From Palauibacter sp022826685 (lineage in GTDB: Bacteria > Gemmatimonadota > Gemmatimonadetes > Palauibacterales > Palauibacteraceae): 64,000 nucleotides of DNA. Positions 52,395 to 61,436 of this stretch are shown here, one piece after another. Each line of letters starts with the position of its first letter. Within the stretch, counting starts at the first letter, position 1. The stretch lies in NCBI RefSeq assembly GCF_965221685.1, contig NZ_OZ244907.1. One strand, 5' to 3'. Made by a program: the position numbers and the translations under genes. The notes beneath the pieces were generated by a model that ran no database searches, was not told where the DNA came from, and saw only the letters and a program-made list of their open reading frames with translations.

Positions 52395-53984
52395 ATGACG
52401 GACGTAATTCTCCAGATCGGGGCCAGCAAGCTGGCGATCTCGATCGGCCTTGCCGGAGTGGCGTGGAGCGTGGCGCGGCGCCCCGGAAGCCCTTCGCTGG
52501 CGCACGGGCTGTGGTTGCTGCCGCTCGCGGTCCTGCTCGTGCCGCCGTTCGTCTCGATTCCGGTCTGGTCGGTGGGCGTCGATCCGGTCGTGCCTCCGGC
52601 CCCGGTCGCCATCAGCCTTCCGCTGATTGAGCCGACGCCATCGGCGTGGGCCGTCCTGCTCGGCTGGCTCGGAAACCACGGGAAGGAAGGGCTTGTCTGG
52701 CTCTGGCTCGTGGGCACGGCGTCCGTCCTCGCATGGACGCTCGTGCGCACGCTGCGCTTCCACCGCTCGCTCGCGAGAGCATCGGAGACCGCGCCACCCG
52801 AGGTCCAGAGCCTCGCCGGGGAGATCGCCCGCGGGCTCGGACTCGGACTCCGCGCGGTCCCGACCGTGCACGCGACGCGCGCCCAGCTGTCTCCCATGGT
52901 GTGGTGGGCCGGCGGGAAGGTTCGCGTCCTGCTTCCCTCGGAACTGCTGGCCGACATGGATGTGTCCGAACTGCGCTGTATCCTCGCGCACGAACTCGCC
53001 CATATCCGGCGTCGCGACCACGTCGTGCGCTGGCTCGAATGGCTTGCGTGCGCGGCCTTCTGGTGGAACCCCGTCGCCTGGTGGGCGCGCCGGAGGCTGC
53101 GGGCGTCCGAGGAGGTGTGCTGCGATGCGTTGGCCGTCGAGACGATCAACGCCGAACCCCGCACCTACGCCCGGGCGCTGCTCCGGGTGATCGACTTCAT
53201 GTCCACCGCCCGGACTCCGGGGCCCCTGACTTTCGCGAGCACGATCGATCGCTGCGGCCGACCGTCGCGGCTTGAAAGGAGATTCCGCGTGATCATGACG
53301 AACCGAACCCCGACCCACTCCCCGCTCTGGCTCCGCGCCGCCCTGCGGTGCGGCGCCGTCTGCCTGCTCGCGGGCGGCCTCATCTACTGCACCGACCAGT
53401 CCGACCTCACCTCCGTCGACCCGGCGCGGGTGCCGGCGGTAAGCGAGTCCACGGTTCTGAACGATGATTCGCCGAGCGTCGACGGAGAATGGCCTCTGTT
53501 CTTCGAAGGCGATGCGGGCGCCGACCGGTGGCTGCAAGTGATGCGCACGATGACCGTGATGCGCACGATGATCGAGGCGGTCGCAACGGAGCACGCACTC
53601 CCGAGCGAACTCACCGAGGCCCTCCGCGACGCCGGGGAGGCGGCCCTCTCCGACCGAACCCCAGCCGACCTCTTCCTGGCCGTGACGGCCGACGACGGAG
53701 CGGGAGACCAAAAGGTCGTTGAGCTGGACCTTGCGGGCCTTCGATCCACGACGCTGGAGGCGGGGCTCTCGACGCAAGCGGCGGCGGTGAAGGCCGAACT
53801 GGCCCGCCACCTGCGCGTGCGCTCCCTCACGACGAACAGGTTCCTCGGTGGAATGCGTCTCAAATGTACCGGTGCGAAAGGCGAGCCCGTGAGTTCTTCC
53901 GAGGGCGAGCGCGTCGCCACGACAATGACGTGTGAAGACGCGGAAACCAGCCAGGGTAAGCTGTACATCAAGAGCAAGCGATAA
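52395..53984 (+). CDS. M56-family membrane metalloprotease sensor (BlaR1-like), copy 1
   Basis: A 529-residue membrane protein of the BlaR1/MecR1 M56 peptidase family. The N-terminal half has hydrophobic helices (LAHGLWLLPLAVLLVP, VWLWLVGTASVLAWTLV) and the zinc motif HELAH at 199-203. AAFWWNPVAWWARRRLR marks the family. Unlike BlaR1 it has no penicillin-binding C-domain. Instead, a helix (LLAGGLIYC) and about 190 residues of unrecognised sequence follow. It probably cleaves the BlaI-like repressor when it senses an envelope signal. ATG follows GGGAG. It is the first gene after the promoter, and 58 bases separate it from blaI. Confidence 0.88.
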   Translation: MTDVILQIGASKLAISIGLAGVAWSVARRPGSPSLAHGLWLLPLAVLLVPPFVSIPVWSVGVDPVVPPAPVAISLPLIEPTPSAWAVLLGWLGNHGKEGLVWLWLVGTASVLAWTLVRTLRFHRSLARASETAPPEVQSLAGEIARGLGLGLRAVPTVHATRAQLSPMVWWAGGKVRVLLPSELLADMDVSELRCILAHELAHIRRRDHVVRWLEWLACAAFWWNPVAWWARRRLRASEEVCCDALAVETINAEPRTYARALLRVIDFMSTARTPGPLTFASTIDRCGRPSRLERRFRVIMTNRTPTHSPLWLRAALRCGAVCLLAGGLIYCTDQSDLTSVDPARVPAVSESTVLNDDSPSVDGEWPLFFEGDAGADRWLQVMRTMTVMRTMIEAVATEHALPSELTEALRDAGEAALSDRTPADLFLAVTADDGAGDQKVVELDLAGLRSTTLEAGLSTQAAAVKAELARHLRVRSLTTNRFLGGMRLKCTGAKGEPVSSSEGERVATTMTCEDAETSQGKLYIKSKR

Positions 53985-54042
53985 CACCGGGCGGAGCGCG
54001 ATCGACGCACGCACGCCGAAGCCGATCAAGAAGGGGGTTCAC

Positions 54043-54411
54043 ATGACGCCGCCGCGCCTGGCCAACGCAGAACTCGCGGTCATGGAGCGACTCTGGAAGG
54101 AGGGGCGCCTCACCGCGCGCCGGCTCCGGGAACGGCTCTACCCGGACACGACGAGGTCGGCGCACGGCACGATCCAGCGCCTCCTGCAGCGACTTGAGGA
54201 CAAGGGCTTCGTCCACCGTGACGCGAGCCTCGGAACCCAACTCTTCTCCGCCCGGATCAGCCGGGAGGAGTACGCCTCCGCCCGGCTCGAGGCGCTGGCC
54301 GACCGCATTACGGGCGGCTCGCTCGTCCCCATGATCACGCAGTTGCTGGAAGAGCGGAAGCTCGAGCCCGAGGAGATCGAACGGCTGCGGAGGATCCTGG
54401 AGGAAGGATGA
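54043..54411 (+). CDS. BlaI/MecI-family transcriptional repressor
   Basis: A 122-residue winged-helix repressor. The family pattern is LANAELAVMERLWKEGRLTA, SAHGTIQRLLQRLEDKGFVH and GSLVPMITQLLEERKLEPEE. The first stretch and the recognition helix bind DNA, and the C-terminal helices form the dimer. Such repressors are inactivated by cleavage by their M56 partner. AAGGGGG lies about five bases before the ATG, and the stop overlaps the second M56 gene (ATGA). It sits between two M56 genes, so one repressor may answer to two sensors. The likely operator is the inverted repeat upstream of copy 1. Confidence 0.92.
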   Translation: MTPPRLANAELAVMERLWKEGRLTARRLRERLYPDTTRSAHGTIQRLLQRLEDKGFVHRDASLGTQLFSARISREEYASARLEALADRITGGSLVPMITQLLEERKLEPEEIERLRRILEEG

Positions 54412-55952
54412 CGGACCTGATCCTCCAGATCGGCGCCAGCAAGCTGGCCGTCTCCGTCGTCCTGGCGGGCCTGGCGTGGACCGTGCAGCGCCGTGTGCGG
54501 CGGCCTGCGCTGTCGCATGCGCTCTGGCTCCTGACTCTGGGCGCGTTGGTCATGCCGCCGCTCGTCTCGATTCCCGTGTTTTCCCCGGGGGCCGCGGGGG
54601 CGGTTCCGCAGGCAGCGGATGCGTTCAGCACCGTGGCGCAACCACCGTCGCCCGGAAGTGTTTCCGGCGACCGGGGCGCGTTCTTCGGACAATCGACGGT
54701 CGTCTGGCTGTGGCTTGCCGGCGCCGTGGTCGTTCTCGCAGGGACGCTGGCGCGGACCGCGCGGTTTCGGCGCCAACTGGTTCTGGCTGCGGAGATCGCT
54801 CCGCCCGAGGTCCAGCGTCTGGCGGACGAGACCGGCGCATCGCTCGGCCTCCGCCGCATCCCGACGATCCACACGACGCGAGCGGACATCTCGCCCATGG
54901 TGTGGTGGACCTTCGGGCCGGTACGCGTCCTCATTCCTTCGACTCTGCTCGCGGCGCTTTCGAGGGATGAACTGCGCTGCATCCTGGCCCACGAACTCGC
55001 GCACGTCAGGCGGCGAGATCATGTGGTGCGGTGGCTCGAGTGGGCGGCGTGCACCGCCTTCTGGTGGAACCCGGTGGCCTGGTGGGCCCGACGGCGTCTG
55101 CGGTCTGCCGAGGAGGCCTGCGCGGACGCGCTCGCGGTATCCTCGGTGCAGGCCGAACCGCGAACCTACGCCCGGTCGCTGCTCCGCACCGTCGACCTGA
55201 TGACGACACTCCGCACACCCCGGCCGCCAGCCTTCGGCAGTACCGCGCATGCCGCCAGGGCGGGAGCGAAACTCGAAGAGAGGCTCAGGATGATCATGAC
55301 GACGGCACCTTCCTCGGCTCCCCTCTGGTTCCGCGGCGTGCTGAGGGGAGGCGCCGTGTCCGTGCTCGTCCTGGGTCTGGTCTATTGCACCGACCGGTCG
55401 CCGGCGGGCTTCCCCGACGCGGCGCTGACGCCCGCGGATTCGGAGATCGGGCCGATCCTCGATTCGCAGGCTGAGAGTCGCAGGCTCGCGGCCGCGCTCA
55501 CGTCCCACATCGATTCGCTCGCTGCCGATGGCCAGCTCACGCGAGACGCGGCCGAGTCCTTTACCAGCGCGTTCGTGCCTCGTCTGGCCGACCTGGGCGC
55601 ATCGATCAATCTCGATGCAGACGTGCCCCAGGAGTTCGATATCCGGATCCGGATCTCGGGAAGGGATCATGACCGGCGCTCCGATGCCGCGATCGGGAAC
55701 CTCATCGGCCTGCAAAAGGCCCTGGCGCTGGCGAACGGCTTGGACCCCCGAGAAATGTTTGTCTCCGAGGAGGCCGCTCTCGGCGGGCGCACCATCTACG
55801 TCCGGGGGCTCACGATGGAGGCGCGTCTGCACATGGGCGAACCCGACGAATGCTTCGTTGAACTTCACGACGCTACGGGCGTGAGTCGCGTTTCCTGTGA
55901 GACGTGGCGCGAGGTGAGCATCCCCGAGTTCGAGGCGCACGGGTCGCGGTGA
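54408..55952 (+). CDS. M56-family membrane metalloprotease sensor (BlaR1-like), copy 2
   Basis: A 514-residue M56 protein, clearly paralogous to copy 1 (MTDLILQIGASKLAVSVVLA against MTDVILQIGASKLAISIGLA). The zinc motif is HELAH at 195-199, and AFWWNPVAWWARRRLR is shared. The C-terminal sensor-like region differs from copy 1. It has LTSHIDSLAADGQLTRDAAES and a segment with four acidic residues near QEFDIRIRISG. GGAGG is six bases before the ATG. Overlap with blaI by ATGA implies coupled synthesis. The differing sensor regions suggest two different signals. Confidence 0.88.
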   Translation: MTDLILQIGASKLAVSVVLAGLAWTVQRRVRRPALSHALWLLTLGALVMPPLVSIPVFSPGAAGAVPQAADAFSTVAQPPSPGSVSGDRGAFFGQSTVVWLWLAGAVVVLAGTLARTARFRRQLVLAAEIAPPEVQRLADETGASLGLRRIPTIHTTRADISPMVWWTFGPVRVLIPSTLLAALSRDELRCILAHELAHVRRRDHVVRWLEWAACTAFWWNPVAWWARRRLRSAEEACADALAVSSVQAEPRTYARSLLRTVDLMTTLRTPRPPAFGSTAHAARAGAKLEERLRMIMTTAPSSAPLWFRGVLRGGAVSVLVLGLVYCTDRSPAGFPDAALTPADSEIGPILDSQAESRRLAAALTSHIDSLAADGQLTRDAAESFTSAFVPRLADLGASINLDADVPQEFDIRIRISGRDHDRRSDAAIGNLIGLQKALALANGLDPREMFVSEEAALGGRTIYVRGLTMEARLHMGEPDECFVELHDATGVSRVSCETWREVSIPEFEAHGSR

Positions 55953-55983
55953 CCGCGCGACGGCGCACCCAGCCAGCCTGATC

Positions 55984-56001
55984 CCGGGGTAGCGTCCCCG
56001 G
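55984..56001 (+). terminator. Weak GC hairpin after the second M56 gene
   Basis: CCGGGG (55984-55989) pairs with CCCCGG (55996-56001) around a 6-base loop, 31 bases after the M56 stop. No T-run follows, so it is a weak candidate for a transcript end. Confidence 0.3.
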
Positions 56002-56086
56002 CCGGGTCACAGGATCTTCGGCTTGCGACAGGTTGCGGGACCTGAATCCTCCCGCCTCCCAGCCCCAGCCAGCCGGAGCGTCACCC

Positions 56087-56845
56087 ATGTCTGCCGAAAT
56101 ACGGATGGAACGGATGACCTCGCCCGAGATCGGGGCGGCGATCGAGGCCGGGGTCACGACCGTCGTCGTCGCGGCGGGGGCGGTGGAGCAGCACGGGCCC
56201 CACCTGCCGCTCTTCGTGGACGCGGAGCACGGCGACCGGCTCGCGGTCGAGATCGCCCGGCGGCTCGAAGGCGCGCTCGTCGCCCCTACGATCCGGGTTG
56301 GCTGGTCGGCGCACCACATGGCGTTCCCCGGCACCGTCTCCCTCGAGAAAGAGACCTTCCTCGCGGTGTGCAGGGACTACGTCGTCAGCCTCGCGCACCA
56401 CGGCTTCCGGCGCGTCTGCTTTGTCCCCACGCACGGCGGGAACTTCGCCCCGCTCGCCGAGGCGCTTGACGCGTTCAACGAAGCGGCGGGGCCCGACTGT
56501 TCCGTGGACGTGTACGCGGACCTGGCCGAGGTCATCGGGGTCTGGCGCGGGGTCGCGGAGGCGAAGGCGGGCCTCGGGGCACGCGTGGGTGGCCACGCCG
56601 ACATCGCCGAGACCTCGCTCATGATGGCCATGCACGATGGCATCGTCCGCGAGGAACTGGCCGAATGCGGGCGCCTGACGACGCCGGAGGAGGAGCCGGA
56701 ACTCATCCGGCGCGTGCTCAGCGAGGGGTTCGCGAGCGTGACGCCGAACGGCATCCTCGGCGATGCGCGGGGGGCGAGCGCCGAACTCGGCGAAGAGATG
56801 ATCGCCGCGCTGGCCGACCGCATGGCCGCGCATTTCGCGAGGTAG
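56087..56845 (+). CDS. Creatininase-family amidohydrolase (intact motifs)
   Basis: A 252-residue cytoplasmic creatininase-family enzyme, such as creatinine, formamide or mycofactocin-type amidohydrolases. The metal ligands look complete: GAVEQHGPHLPLFVDAEHG (Glu34, His36, Asp45), FVPTHGGNFAPL and GGHADIAETSLMM. The substrate is not evident. GGAG lies eight bases before the ATG. Length is normal for the family, and no signal peptide is present, unlike the creatininase-like protein at 11898. It is 39 bases upstream of the amidohydrolase-2 gene on the same strand and may share its transcript. Confidence 0.9.
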   Translation: MSAEIRMERMTSPEIGAAIEAGVTTVVVAAGAVEQHGPHLPLFVDAEHGDRLAVEIARRLEGALVAPTIRVGWSAHHMAFPGTVSLEKETFLAVCRDYVVSLAHHGFRRVCFVPTHGGNFAPLAEALDAFNEAAGPDCSVDVYADLAEVIGVWRGVAEAKAGLGARVGGHADIAETSLMMAMHDGIVREELAECGRLTTPEEEPELIRRVLSEGFASVTPNGILGDARGASAELGEEMIAALADRMAAHFAR

Positions 56846-56884
56846 AGACGCGTCGGATTTCGGCCCGGAGATGGAGATGCAGGG

Positions 56885-58042
56885 ATGAGGGATGGACGAA
56901 CGACCGCGCTGATCGCGGTTTTGTTGAGCGGGGTCTGGCCGGTCGTGACCCCGGCCGAGGCCGAAGCGCAGGCGCGGCGCGGCCCGCCCATGCCCCCGGA
57001 CACGTCCCCGCCGATGACGGTCGAGGCGTACGACCCCCGCTCGACGCTCGTCGTACCGGAAAACCCCGTCTCGCGCGCCGCCTTCCCCTTCGTGGACGTC
57101 CACCTGCACCTCAACGGGACGATGCCGCGGCCACAGCTGGACCAGCTCGTCCGCGACATGGATGCGCTCAACCTCGCCGTCGGCGTCAACCTCAGCGGCG
57201 GCACCGGACCCCGGCTCGCGCAGCAGATCGAGGCCTTCGAGGCCGCCTATCCCGGGCGTTTCGTCGTGTTCGCGAACGTCGACTTCAACGACATCGACGA
57301 CCCCGAGTTCGGGGCGCTCGCCGCGGCCCGCCTCGAAGCCGACGTCCGGGCCGGCGCCCGCGGGCTCAAGATCTTCAAGAGCCTGGGGCTGTGGATCACC
57401 GACGCGGCCGACCGGCGCGTGCCGGTGGACGACCCCCGTCTCGATCCGGTTTGGGCCAAGGCGGGCGAACTCGGGATCCCAGTCCTCATCCACTCGGGGG
57501 ACCCGGCGGAGTTCTGGCAGGAGGTGGACGCGCGAAACGAGCGCTGGCTCGAGCTTCGCGTGCGGCCCGGTCGCCGGCAGAGCGGCCCGCCCTCCTTCGA
57601 GCAGGTCCTGGGCGAGCAACTGAACATGTTCCGCCGGCACCCGGAGACGACATTCATCGCCGCGCACCTCGCGTGGCTCGGCCACGACCTCGGCCGCCTC
57701 GGACGCACGCTGGACGAGATTCCCAACATGAACGTCGGGCTCGGCGCCGTAATCTACGAGCCGGGCCGGCAGCCCCGCTTCGCCCGCGAGTTCTTCATCA
57801 GATACCAGGATCGGATCCTGATGGGAAAGGACTCCTGGGCGCCGAGCGAGTACCCCACGTACTTCCGGGTGCTGGAGACCGCGGACGAGTACTTCCCCTA
57901 CTATCGCAGGTACCACGCCTTCTGGCGCATGTACGGCCTCGGCCTCCCGGACGAGGTCCTGCGGAAGGTCTACTTCGAGAACGCGCTCCGGCTCATCCCC
58001 GACATCGATCGAAGCCGCTTTCCGAAGGGGGACGCGAAATGA
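56885..58042 (+). CDS. Exported amidohydrolase-2 family protein
   Basis: A 385-residue exported amidohydrolase (amidohydro_2 family), which contains decarboxylases and hydrolases. The signal segment ends near AEAQA. Metal residues can be assigned: His73 and His75 (FVDVHLHLNG), a His in LIHSGDPAEFW, a His in IAAHLAWLGHD and an Asp in MGKDSWAPSEY. The family catalyses C-C or C-N cleavage; related enzymes act on aromatic acids. The ATG lies 39 bases after the creatininase gene. The stop overlaps the small coiled-coil gene as ATGA. Confidence 0.88.
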   Translation: MRDGRTTALIAVLLSGVWPVVTPAEAEAQARRGPPMPPDTSPPMTVEAYDPRSTLVVPENPVSRAAFPFVDVHLHLNGTMPRPQLDQLVRDMDALNLAVGVNLSGGTGPRLAQQIEAFEAAYPGRFVVFANVDFNDIDDPEFGALAAARLEADVRAGARGLKIFKSLGLWITDAADRRVPVDDPRLDPVWAKAGELGIPVLIHSGDPAEFWQEVDARNERWLELRVRPGRRQSGPPSFEQVLGEQLNMFRRHPETTFIAAHLAWLGHDLGRLGRTLDEIPNMNVGLGAVIYEPGRQPRFAREFFIRYQDRILMGKDSWAPSEYPTYFRVLETADEYFPYYRRYHAFWRMYGLGLPDEVLRKVYFENALRLIPDIDRSRFPKGDAK

Positions 58043-58395
58043 AGGATCCGGCGAAGAGAGCCCTCGACGCCTACAGGAAGGCGATGTCGAGGGAAGAGGC
58101 GTACGACGCGGCGTACCGCGCGCTGGCCACCGCCACTCTCGCGGTGAAACGGGCGGAGGAACGACTGGAAACGGCCCGGGAAGCGAAGGCCGACGCCGCG
58201 ACCCTGGTGCACCAGGAGGCCGGAGCCTTCGTCGATGCCCTCAGGAACGCCGAGGAGGCGTACGCCGCGGCGGAGGCGACGGGGACGGTTCCCGACCGGG
58301 GTCCCACCGAACTGAACGACGTGAACCGCGAATCGATCAGCCGCCAGGCCGACAAGGCGAGCGAGCTGCGGAGCTGGCTCAAGCTCCTGGACTGA
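58039..58395 (+). CDS. Small coiled-coil protein
   Basis: A 118-residue soluble protein, Ala/Glu-rich and predicted mostly helical. TATLAVKRAEERLETAREAK and DALRNAEEAYAAAEATG read as amphipathic heptad-like helices. No signal peptide, TM helix or family motif was recognised. The start is fixed by an ATGA overlap with the upstream stop and AAGGGGG about seven bases before it. Its role is unknown; coupling to the amidohydrolase-2 gene suggests joint expression. Confidence 0.65.
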   Translation: MKDPAKRALDAYRKAMSREEAYDAAYRALATATLAVKRAEERLETAREAKADAATLVHQEAGAFVDALRNAEEAYAAAEATGTVPDRGPTELNDVNRESISRQADKASELRSWLKLLD

Positions 58396-58416
58396 CCGTA
58401 CCGCCTCCCTTTCCCG

Positions 58417-58923
58417 TCACATATCCGGATGGTCCGCCGTGGGCCCGAACATCTGGGGCACCGGCACGTCGAGAAGCCGCAGGTAGACGCCCAGCTGCGC
58501 CCGGTGGTGGATCAGGTGGTCGAGGACGAAGCTTCGCAGCACGACCGCCTTGGGCATCGAGAAGCGATCTTCGCCCGCCACCTTCAGCGTCCACGAATCG
58601 GCGAAGGCCTCCTCCGGGGTGGCCTCGATCGCCTCCCGCGCCGTGGCCGCGCTCCGGTCGAGCGCCGCGACGAGTTCGGCCGAAGACTCGAGTTCGGGAT
58701 TCTGCGGCGGCTCGCCGCCTTCCGGAGCGACGTCGAACTCGGACATGGTCAGCGTCGCCACGGTCCAGTTGGGGAGCATCGCGACGTGGGTCGCCAGCTC
58801 GCCGAGCGTCCACGATTTCTCGTGCGGACGCCAGTCGAGGCGGGCATCCGGCACGGCTTCCAGGGTAGCGCGGCAGCCCGTCACGATGTGGTCGAATTGC
58901 ATGAGGGTCTGTTGAGCGAACAT
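58417..58923 (-). CDS. DinB-family protein
   Basis: A 168-residue DinB-fold four-helix protein with a likely divalent-metal site. His46 (ELATHVAML), His136 and His140 (DHLIHHRAQLG) fit the three-His triad. The family includes Bacillus DinB and thiol transferases using bacillithiol or mycothiol, with no proven reaction here. GGAG is six bases before the ATG. It converges with the coiled-coil gene (21 bases) and lies 145 bases from the following gene's end. Confidence 0.88.
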   Translation of the reverse strand: MFAQQTLMQFDHIVTGCRATLEAVPDARLDWRPHEKSWTLGELATHVAMLPNWTVATLTMSEFDVAPEGGEPPQNPELESSAELVAALDRSAATAREAIEATPEEAFADSWTLKVAGEDRFSMPKAVVLRSFVLDHLIHHRAQLGVYLRLLDVPVPQMFGPTADHPDM

Positions 58924-59068
58924 GGGAGACTCCGTTGTGGGTGCGCGATCGCCGCCTTCGGGACGGCGACGATCCAGCGGGCGCGGTAACCTGCAATGTC
59001 CGCCCGATGGAGGGAACCTTGCGCCCGACCGCGTGTTCGACCGGCACGGCGTCGACCGCCTCGGGTAG

Positions 59069-59395
59069 CTACTCGCGCTTGCCGGTGTCGCCTTTCCGGA
59101 TCTCGAAATCGCGCCGGTCGCGATAGAAGCGCGCGCGGTTGAGGACGTAGTCGCCGTTCTCCACGTCCATCTCCGCGCACTCCGTCATGGTCCAGTACTT
59201 GTGGTCGCCGAGGAACAGGTACTCGCGCGTCTGATGGAAGAACCGGCAGGTGACGCCCTCGCCGCGCCGAATGCGTTCACAGAAGGCGGCGAGGAGTTCC
59301 TGCTGCCCGTCCTTCCCGCTCACGACGTACTCGTGGGGCCAGGTCTCGCGGTAGGTCACCGCCTCGCGCCACGGGGCACGGGCGATGAGCGCCAT
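59069..59395 (-). CDS. Small protein of unknown function with conserved look
   Basis: A 108-residue soluble protein. It contains WREAVTYRETWPHEYV, GDHKYWTMTECAEMD and YVLNRARFYRDRRDFEIR, which look like a conserved uncharacterised family, though I cannot name it. Rich in Trp, Tyr, His and charged residues. No signal peptide. The ATG at 59395 lies 11 bases after the upstream stop. A CTG in a CTGA overlap with that stop (59410) and a TTG at 59404 are in the same frame and could also serve. It is the last gene of a three-gene minus-strand operon. Confidence 0.65.
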   Translation of the reverse strand: MALIARAPWREAVTYRETWPHEYVVSGKDGQQELLAAFCERIRRGEGVTCRFFHQTREYLFLGDHKYWTMTECAEMDVENGDYVLNRARFYRDRRDFEIRKGDTGKRE

Positions 59396-59406
59396 GATGT
59401 CCAAGT

Positions 59407-60846
59407 TCAGATCCTTTCCGGGCACTGCGAATCGCAGCGACGCGCGATGCCCCGAAGCATGCCGCGGAAGATCAGCCAGTGGATGGGGTACAGGCCATAC
59501 CAGTACAGCAGGCCGCCCAGACTCAGGGGGTCGAAGACTGCCGTCTGGGTGATGCGGCTTCCCTCCTCCGCAGGTTCCACCTCGAACTGTAGCCAAGCCC
59601 GGCCGGGCACCTTCATTTCGGCCTGCAGATGCAGGAGGCGGTTGGGCTCGAAGGCCTCGACGCGCCAGAAATCGAGCGGGTCCCCCGGCCGAACGTCGAC
59701 CGGATGCCGCCGGCCGCGGCGCATGCCGACGCCGCCCGCGAGCAGATCCACAGCACCACGCCACGTCCACAGCCAGTTCGCAAAGTACCAGCCCCGGGAT
59801 CCGCCGATACGCTGGATCGGAGCGAAGGCGCCGGCGGCGTCGGCCCGGACCACGGCCTGCCGGCGGTCGACGATGCGCGAACCAAACCGTTTTCCGCCCC
59901 AGAGCGGCTGTCGGCCGCTCGAGGACACTGCATCGCTCCAACGCGTCCCGGCCATCTCCCGGTCCTCCTCGCGCAGCGCGCGGGCGACCGCCTCGCTCAC
60001 ATCGAGAGGACGAACCGGGAAGCGCTCCAGCGCCGCCGTGTCGCGGACGACGGTTTCGTTGCGCAGGCTCGTGACGAGTTTCCGACCCACGCGCGCGTAC
60101 ACGGGCGTCACAAGGCCGAGCCAAAGACTCGACAGACGGGGATTGAGGAAGGGGACCGGAATCATGACCCGGCGGACACCGGCCTGGCGGGCGTATTCGC
60201 GCATCAATTCGCCGTAGGTGACCCGTCGAGGTCCGCCGATTTCGAACACGGCGCTGCCCTCGTGCTCAATATCGAGTCCGTGAATCAGGTACGCGATGAC
60301 ATCATCGATCGCGATGGGCTGGGCCGCGGTCCCCACCCAGCGTGGCGTGACCATCACCGGCAGCTTGTTGACAAGACTCCGCAGCAGTTCGAAGGAGAGC
60401 GACCCCGATCCGATGATGATGGAGGCGCGGAACTCCAGCGTCGGCACCCCTTCCGACGCGAGGATGCGACCGACCTCCAGGCGGCTGGCGAGGTGGGGCG
60501 ACAACGGGCCGTCACCGGCGAGACCGCCGAGATAGATCACCCGGCGCACGCCCCGCTCACGCGCGGCGCGGGCGAAGTTGCGGGCCCCGACCCGGTCCTG
60601 CTCGCCGAAATCCTCTTTCGATCCCATCGAGTGTACGAGGTAGTAGGCGGCATCTACTCCCTGGAGGGCCTTGCGGAGGGAATCGGGATCGAGCACGTCG
60701 CCCGCGACGACGTCGGTCCGGCTCGAGAACCGGCCGGCGAGGTACTGGGGCTTGCGGGCGAGGCAGCGGACCCGGGCTCCACCCTCTTCGAGCGCCGGGA
60801 CGAGGCGGCCGCCGACATAACCGCTCGCCCCGGTGACGAGAATCAC
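59407..60846 (-). CDS. NAD(P)-binding atypical SDR with DUF2867 C-terminal domain
   Basis: A 479-residue protein. Residues 1-220 form a Rossmann fold with the motif VTGASGYVGGRLV (G-x-x-G-x-x-G, residues 4-16), DVVAGDVLDP and GVDAAYYLVHSMG, as in NmrA-like or atypical SDR proteins. The C-terminal half fits DUF2867 (LWGGKRFGSRIVDRRQAVVR, GWYFANWLWTWRGAVDLLAGG, then SRITQTAVFDPLSLGGLLYW). Such two-domain proteins are common oxidoreductase-like proteins with unknown substrate. The GTG start overlaps the upstream stop as GTGA. Confidence 0.88.
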   Translation of the reverse strand: MILVTGASGYVGGRLVPALEEGGARVRCLARKPQYLAGRFSSRTDVVAGDVLDPDSLRKALQGVDAAYYLVHSMGSKEDFGEQDRVGARNFARAARERGVRRVIYLGGLAGDGPLSPHLASRLEVGRILASEGVPTLEFRASIIIGSGSLSFELLRSLVNKLPVMVTPRWVGTAAQPIAIDDVIAYLIHGLDIEHEGSAVFEIGGPRRVTYGELMREYARQAGVRRVMIPVPFLNPRLSSLWLGLVTPVYARVGRKLVTSLRNETVVRDTAALERFPVRPLDVSEAVARALREEDREMAGTRWSDAVSSSGRQPLWGGKRFGSRIVDRRQAVVRADAAGAFAPIQRIGGSRGWYFANWLWTWRGAVDLLAGGVGMRRGRRHPVDVRPGDPLDFWRVEAFEPNRLLHLQAEMKVPGRAWLQFEVEPAEEGSRITQTAVFDPLSLGGLLYWYGLYPIHWLIFRGMLRGIARRCDSQCPERI

Positions 60847-61280
60847 TCGTCGGAGCCCCGGGTGATCCGTCTGAGTTCCACTACGGCGATGGACTGTACG
60901 GTCGTCCCACGTACAAGGAAGCCTTCGATGCGATCGTCGGCTCTGAAGCGCCCTTCATAGGCCTCGGAAAACGATCCGTAGTCGAGAATCAGCCTGACTT
61001 CCGAGGAGGCGTGGACACCCTCCACGGTCCCGGGGGATATGGTTTCGCTCGGCCCCGGGATCACGGAGAAATCCGTTCGGCTGACGGTGCCGGAGACGTT
61101 GCCCATCCCGTCTTCCTGCAGCCGGAACTGCCAGGCCAGCCCGCCATCGATGCGAAGCACGCGGCCGAGCCAGTCCCCCGTGAGGGGCATCTCCGCCGGA
61201 TCCGTCGTGTAACGGCAGGCCGCGAGCACCCCCGGAAGAACGATCAGGACGGCGACCCGCGCGTATCTGCGTGCCTTCAT
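60843..61280 (-). CDS. Small lipoprotein of unknown function
   Basis: A 145-residue predicted lipoprotein with lipobox LAAC (residues 19-22). The remainder is beta-rich (LTGDWLGRVLRIDGGLAWQF, GTVEGVHASSEVRLILDYG, ADDRIEGFLVRGTTVQS) and reminiscent of lipocalin-like or repeat folds, but I recognise no family. The ATG follows a G-rich stretch. It is the first gene of a three-gene minus-strand operon with the SDR and the small protein. It is divergent from the ASPIC/UnbV gene, 156 bases apart. Confidence 0.7.
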   Translation of the reverse strand: MKARRYARVAVLIVLPGVLAACRYTTDPAEMPLTGDWLGRVLRIDGGLAWQFRLQEDGMGNVSGTVSRTDFSVIPGPSETISPGTVEGVHASSEVRLILDYGSFSEAYEGRFRADDRIEGFLVRGTTVQSIAVVELRRITRGSDE

Positions 61281-61360
61281 TCGTCACCCCACATGCGCTT
61301 TCCTGTGACGATCCTCCCCCGGTAGCGGCGAGCGCCGCGCATACCGGCGAGATAGGCAGG

Positions 61361-61369
61361 TGATATGAT
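61361..61369 (+). promoter_or_regulatory. Extended -10 promoter candidate for the ASPIC/UnbV gene
   Basis: TGATATGAT is an extended -10 (TG-N-TATGAT), 68 bases upstream of the ATG at 61437, in an AT-richer spot than its surroundings. No good -35 was seen 17 bases upstream, which extended -10 promoters do not require. Confidence 0.4.
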
Positions 61370-61436
61370 ACAGCCCGCTCGCTCGTTGTGTCTCGTGTAC
61401 GACGGAGCGAGTCGATCTCGAACTCCCGCGAGGCGC

